Shown piece after piece: positions 61,412 to 64,000 of a DNA stretch of 64,000 nt. The stretch's first letter is position 1. Each line of letters begins with the position of its first letter. The stretch is from Boswellia sacra (lineage: Eukaryota; Streptophyta; Magnoliopsida; Sapindales; Burseraceae). The translations under genes were made by a program, and so were the position numbers. The notes beneath the pieces are model-generated. The model was not told the origin of the DNA, did not search any database, and worked only from the letters and a program-made list of their open reading frames with translations. Location: the NCBI GenBank assembly GCA_013180625.2, contig SNVD02001362.1, positions 1,305,501 to 1,369,500 of the forward strand. Reading direction: 5' to 3'.

Positions 61412-61700
61412 TGTTACAAAACCATGGGTAGAACTCACCCTTAAAAATCAGCTTGTAAGGGGAGGGTACCCATAGGCTTATAAACCACCAACTAATCCCA
61501 TACTTAGTTGATGTGGATCTAGAAAGGCCAGAGTGGGCCACCCAGAGTGGGCCGCCGTGGACGTCGATGTCGGAAGTATGGTGGTATGTGACAATCCACA
61601 TTAACTAAGTATGAGATTAGTTGGTGGCTTATAAGCCTATGGGCACCCTCCCCTTACAAGCCGGTTTTTAAGGGTGAGTTCTACCCATAGTTTTGTAACA
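61412..61700. repeat. Large inverted repeat formed by two opposed LTRs
   Basis: 61412-61518 and 61594-61700 are complementary over 107 bp with only a few mismatches, separated by 75 bp. The transcript would fold into a long hairpin. Confidence 0.9.
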
Positions 61701-61789
61701 ACATGTTTTTGTTCTCATGATGCAAATTCCAGATCTAGTAATAACTCTCCACAAAGCAGCTAGTAATTGACGTAGAACTAAGGGTTAAA

Positions 61790-62219
61790 AGTCAAGTTGT
61801 ATAAGCCAACGTGACTTCGAGAGATCATAACATTCATTAATATATCATTATTAATGAATGGCCCATGTGGCTTAGACGAGCTCACAAATCCTTGAAATTC
61901 AATTCCAAGGTTTAGAAACTTGATTTTTTCTTTAAGCTTGTAAGGTTCTCTTTCCTTCAACATTTTTTCATTTTTTAAATTTTACTTTGTTTCATATTTG
62001 TTAAATTCAATAAAATTTACTCTCCACAGACTTTAATTTATGGAGGATTAAAGCTGATGAAATCATCAACATCCATCGACATTGTCTTCGACGTCGTAGT
62101 TGGAGCAATCAATTGGAGTTGTTTTTGGGAATCTATCAAATTGTGGCTTTGCCTACCAATCTGGAGAATTGTCCACTATTATAGTTGACACTTTGGTTAG
62201 TGAATTCAGTTATTGTATT
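61790..62219 (+). repeat. Dispersed repeat, second copy
   Basis: Aligns with 50973-51560 through ATATCATTATTAATGAATGG, GATGAAATCATCAACATCC, GGAGTTGTTTTTGGGAATC and CTGGAGAATTGTCCAC. It is cut on the right by the Sirevirus LTR at 62220. Confidence 0.7.
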
Positions 62220-63114
62220 TGTTGGTGTTAATGTAATTCTTATATGTGCCATACACATGTTAAGTTTTTGGTTAACTTGTGATAAAAATAAGAAAAGTAT
62301 TTTGATTCCTATTTTAATGTTTCTAGATAGTTATTATTGGAAGTATTTGATTTAGAATAAATACCTCTATAGATCAGGATAATATTTCTTGTATCCTAAT
62401 CAAAATAGGAGAATATTTAATGTGTCCCAATTACTTTAGGAGTTCAATTATAAACACTTCCTATTTTAGTTTATCCTAATGTGATCTTGATTGAGATACT
62501 TACAGGATTTTTAGGAAGATTTCGACCAAGACCTCTCAATATATATCAAGTTATGACAAAGTTGGCAGAGAGAGTTTTTGCGGATTGGAGACTAGTTTGT
62601 GTTCTTGAGAGAGTTGGTCACGACATTCCATGATTTCATAGAAGAAAGCTTCAACGCAAAAGGAAAATCTTTGTTACTTTGATTCATTGAGTCTTTGTTT
62701 CATGTATGAGAGTTAAAATCATACATGAGTTGTTGATTAAGTCTGAATGAGTTAGTAGACAGTTAGGATAACTTGAGGGTTGAGTGTTTATATAATTCTA
62801 TGTCAGACAGCGGGTGTTATGTATAACTTAACAGTGTGCTATTAAGTTATCTGTGACAAAGAGTGAGCAGTGTCACTAATGTTTAGGATCTTTGCGAAGA
62901 TTTTGTTTGTCAAAGATTAGGTCAGTGTGTGAGAGTGAGTCAGCACTGTAAAAGGTCCTAAAGATTATACAAACAAGAACATAGTGAATTGCAGCTCTAT
63001 AGCTGTCAGTGGACGTGGATGTTTATAACCGAATCACGTAAAAATCCTTCTATGCCGATTTATATTACGGTTTACTGTGTTTTTATTTATAACTGCATAC
63101 CTCCAGAACTTTCA
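62220..63114 (+). repeat. 5' LTR of the rightmost Sirevirus
   Basis: About 895 bp, TGTTGGTGTTAATG to CCAGAACTTTCA. From about 62800 on it aligns with the complement of 31994-32310. Confidence 0.9.
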
Positions 63115-63116
63115 AT

Positions 63117-63127
63117 TGGTATCAGAG
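63117..63127 (+). other. Primer-binding site of the rightmost Sirevirus
   Basis: TGGTATCAGAG two bases after the LTR, complementary to initiator Met-tRNA. Confidence 0.9.
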
Positions 63128-63177
63128 TGGGTTCACTGATAGACAAGTGAAGAAAACGATCACGTTGATATGGAAGG

Positions 63178-64000
63178 ATGGAGTTAATTTGCAATGGAGG
63201 ATCTGGAACGTAACCACCTATTCTCGATGACAGTAATTATCCATATTGGAAGGTAAGAATGATGATGTATATCAAGTCTCTTGATGACAGGGCATGGACG
63301 AGTGTACTTAAGGGATGGACACTGCCAACAAAGCTGAATGCTTTTGGTAATGCCGAACCAAAACCAGAGGATGAATGGTCTGTGAAGAATACCGACGATC
63401 CAGTTGGAACTCCAAGGCTTTTAATGCAATCTTTGCTGCAATAGACTTAAACAACTTCGGACAGATTTCTAGATGTAAAGTGGCCAAAGAAGCATGGAAC
63501 ATACTTGAGGTAAAATATGAAGGTACTGCATCTATTAAAATATCTAAATTAATGAGGCTGAATTCTCGATTTGAAAATCTGATGATGCATGAGGATGAAT
63601 CAATTTCTGATTTTTACTCTAAGATATGTCACATTACGAACTTAGCATATATGCTTGGCAAAAATTTCACTGATGTAGAAGTTGTTAGTAAGATAATTAG
63701 GTCTATCCCAGACAAATTTCAACCTAAAATTTCAGCCATTGAGGAAGTTAAAAACATTGATGAAATGAGAGTTGATGAATTAATTGACATTCTCCAAAAC
63801 TTTGAAATAAATAAAAGTACTCAGAAACAAAAAGGTAAAAGCATTGCATTTAATGTGAAAGCTAAAAAATCTGATGATGAATGCAGTGATGAGCTTGATG
63901 AAACTGATTCTAAACAAATTTCTTTTCTAACAAGAAATTATGTCAAGTTTATGAAAAGAAATTTCAGGAAAAAGAATCAAGAAAAGCCATCAAACTCAAG
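63178..64000 (+). pseudogene. gag: Sirevirus gag, partial at the window edge
   Basis: Starts MELICNGGSGT at 63178 and meets TAA at codon 12 (63211-63213), as in the copy at 31930. The frame continues (NYPYWKVRMMMYIKSLDDR, GWTLPTKLNAFG) to a frameshift near 63385. It then runs open to the window edge in another frame with FNAIFAAIDLNNFGQISR, AKEAWNILEVKYEG, ESISDFYSKICHITN, ELIDILQNFEI and a Lys-rich stretch. The zinc knuckles would lie beyond 64000. Confidence 0.85.

Larger units (their letters stand above)
60114..61700. mobile_element. Composite TRIM array with outer LTRs in inverted orientation
   Basis: Four copies of a ~114-bp LTR (consensus TGTKACRATCCACAT ... TTTTGTAACA) surround two partial gag segments. 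Three LTRs (60114-60228, about 60726-60830, 61412-61518) lie on the minus strand and one (61587-61700) on the plus strand. The whole is flanked by ACATG (60109-60113 and 61701-61705). Both outer ends are therefore LTR 3' ends (TGTTACAAAAC ... GTTTTGTAACA), not the usual start-end pair. Met-tRNA primer-binding sequence follows LTR ends near 61397-61411, 60935 and 60320. LTRs this short with a defective interior define a TRIM or TR-GAG type. Confidence 0.8.
62220..64000 (+). mobile_element. Sirevirus (Copia), 5' part, runs off the window
   Basis: LTR 62220-63114 (TGTTGG ... CTTTCA), primer-binding site, and the beginning of gag. The R/U5 half of the LTR and the gag are close relatives of the element at 22701-33221, while the U3 half differs and lacks the TCGAC-rich block. 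Right end, pol and target duplication are outside the window. Confidence 0.9.

Overview
This is a gene-poor, AT-rich stretch of a plant nuclear genome, almost certainly a eudicot. The grounds are a plant germin-like protein gene, a tau-class glutathione S-transferase, plant-specific Copia (Sirevirus and Tork-type) and long-LTR Ty3/gypsy-like elements, and CACTA, hAT and Mutator transposons. I cannot name the species. Only one gene looks intact: a two-exon germin-like protein at 14864-15668 (+). Two other host-derived pieces are broken: a tau GST (33722-36536, +) and a fragment that looks like the urease accessory gene ureD (about 59428-59735, +). Most of the remaining sequence is transposable elements. 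|| Layout. 1-1618: no gene seen. 1619-7742: a hAT-like non-autonomous element with GC-rich ends, split by a gag-bearing, pol-deleted Sirevirus (2287-7023, TSD AAATT). 7743-12672: a decayed Tork-like Copia element on the minus strand. 14772-15724: the germin-like gene. 17435-21897: a non-autonomous CACTA element (TSD TAT). 22701-33221: a nearly full-length Sirevirus on the minus strand (TSD GAAAA) with an extra ORF region between pol and the 3' LTR. 33722-36536: the GST, with a 2.0-kb hAT-like element (33791-35814) in its first exon. 36786-37505: a hAT MITE (TSD GTCGTAAA). 37634-41399: a long LTR-like unit. 42121-50946: an 8.8-kb Mutator-like element (TSD TAATTTGTA) with a mudrA transposase on the plus strand and a DUF1985/Ulp1-protease gene on the minus strand. 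52769-57162: a solo long LTR (TSD CAAGC) carrying a hAT MITE (53282-54036). 57168-59090: a related LTR remnant. 60114-61700: a composite TRIM array with its outer LTRs in inverted orientation (TSD ACATG). 62220-64000: the 5' part of another Sirevirus, running off the window. || How it fits together. The DNA elements carry target-site duplications of the length expected for their superfamily, so their boundaries are firm and an order of events can be read (hAT before the Sirevirus at 2287; solo LTR before its hAT MITE). Nearly every in-frame stop I could place in the mudrA, Sirevirus and GST reading frames is one C-to-T or G-to-A step from a Gln or Trp codon, the pattern left by decay of methylated cytosine. 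The less ordinary observations are the inverted-end TRIM composite, TCGAC-rich sequence shared by a Mutator element, a Copia LTR and a fold-back insert, a conserved non-coding block shared by two Sireviruses, and an early gag stop codon shared by two separate Sirevirus insertions.
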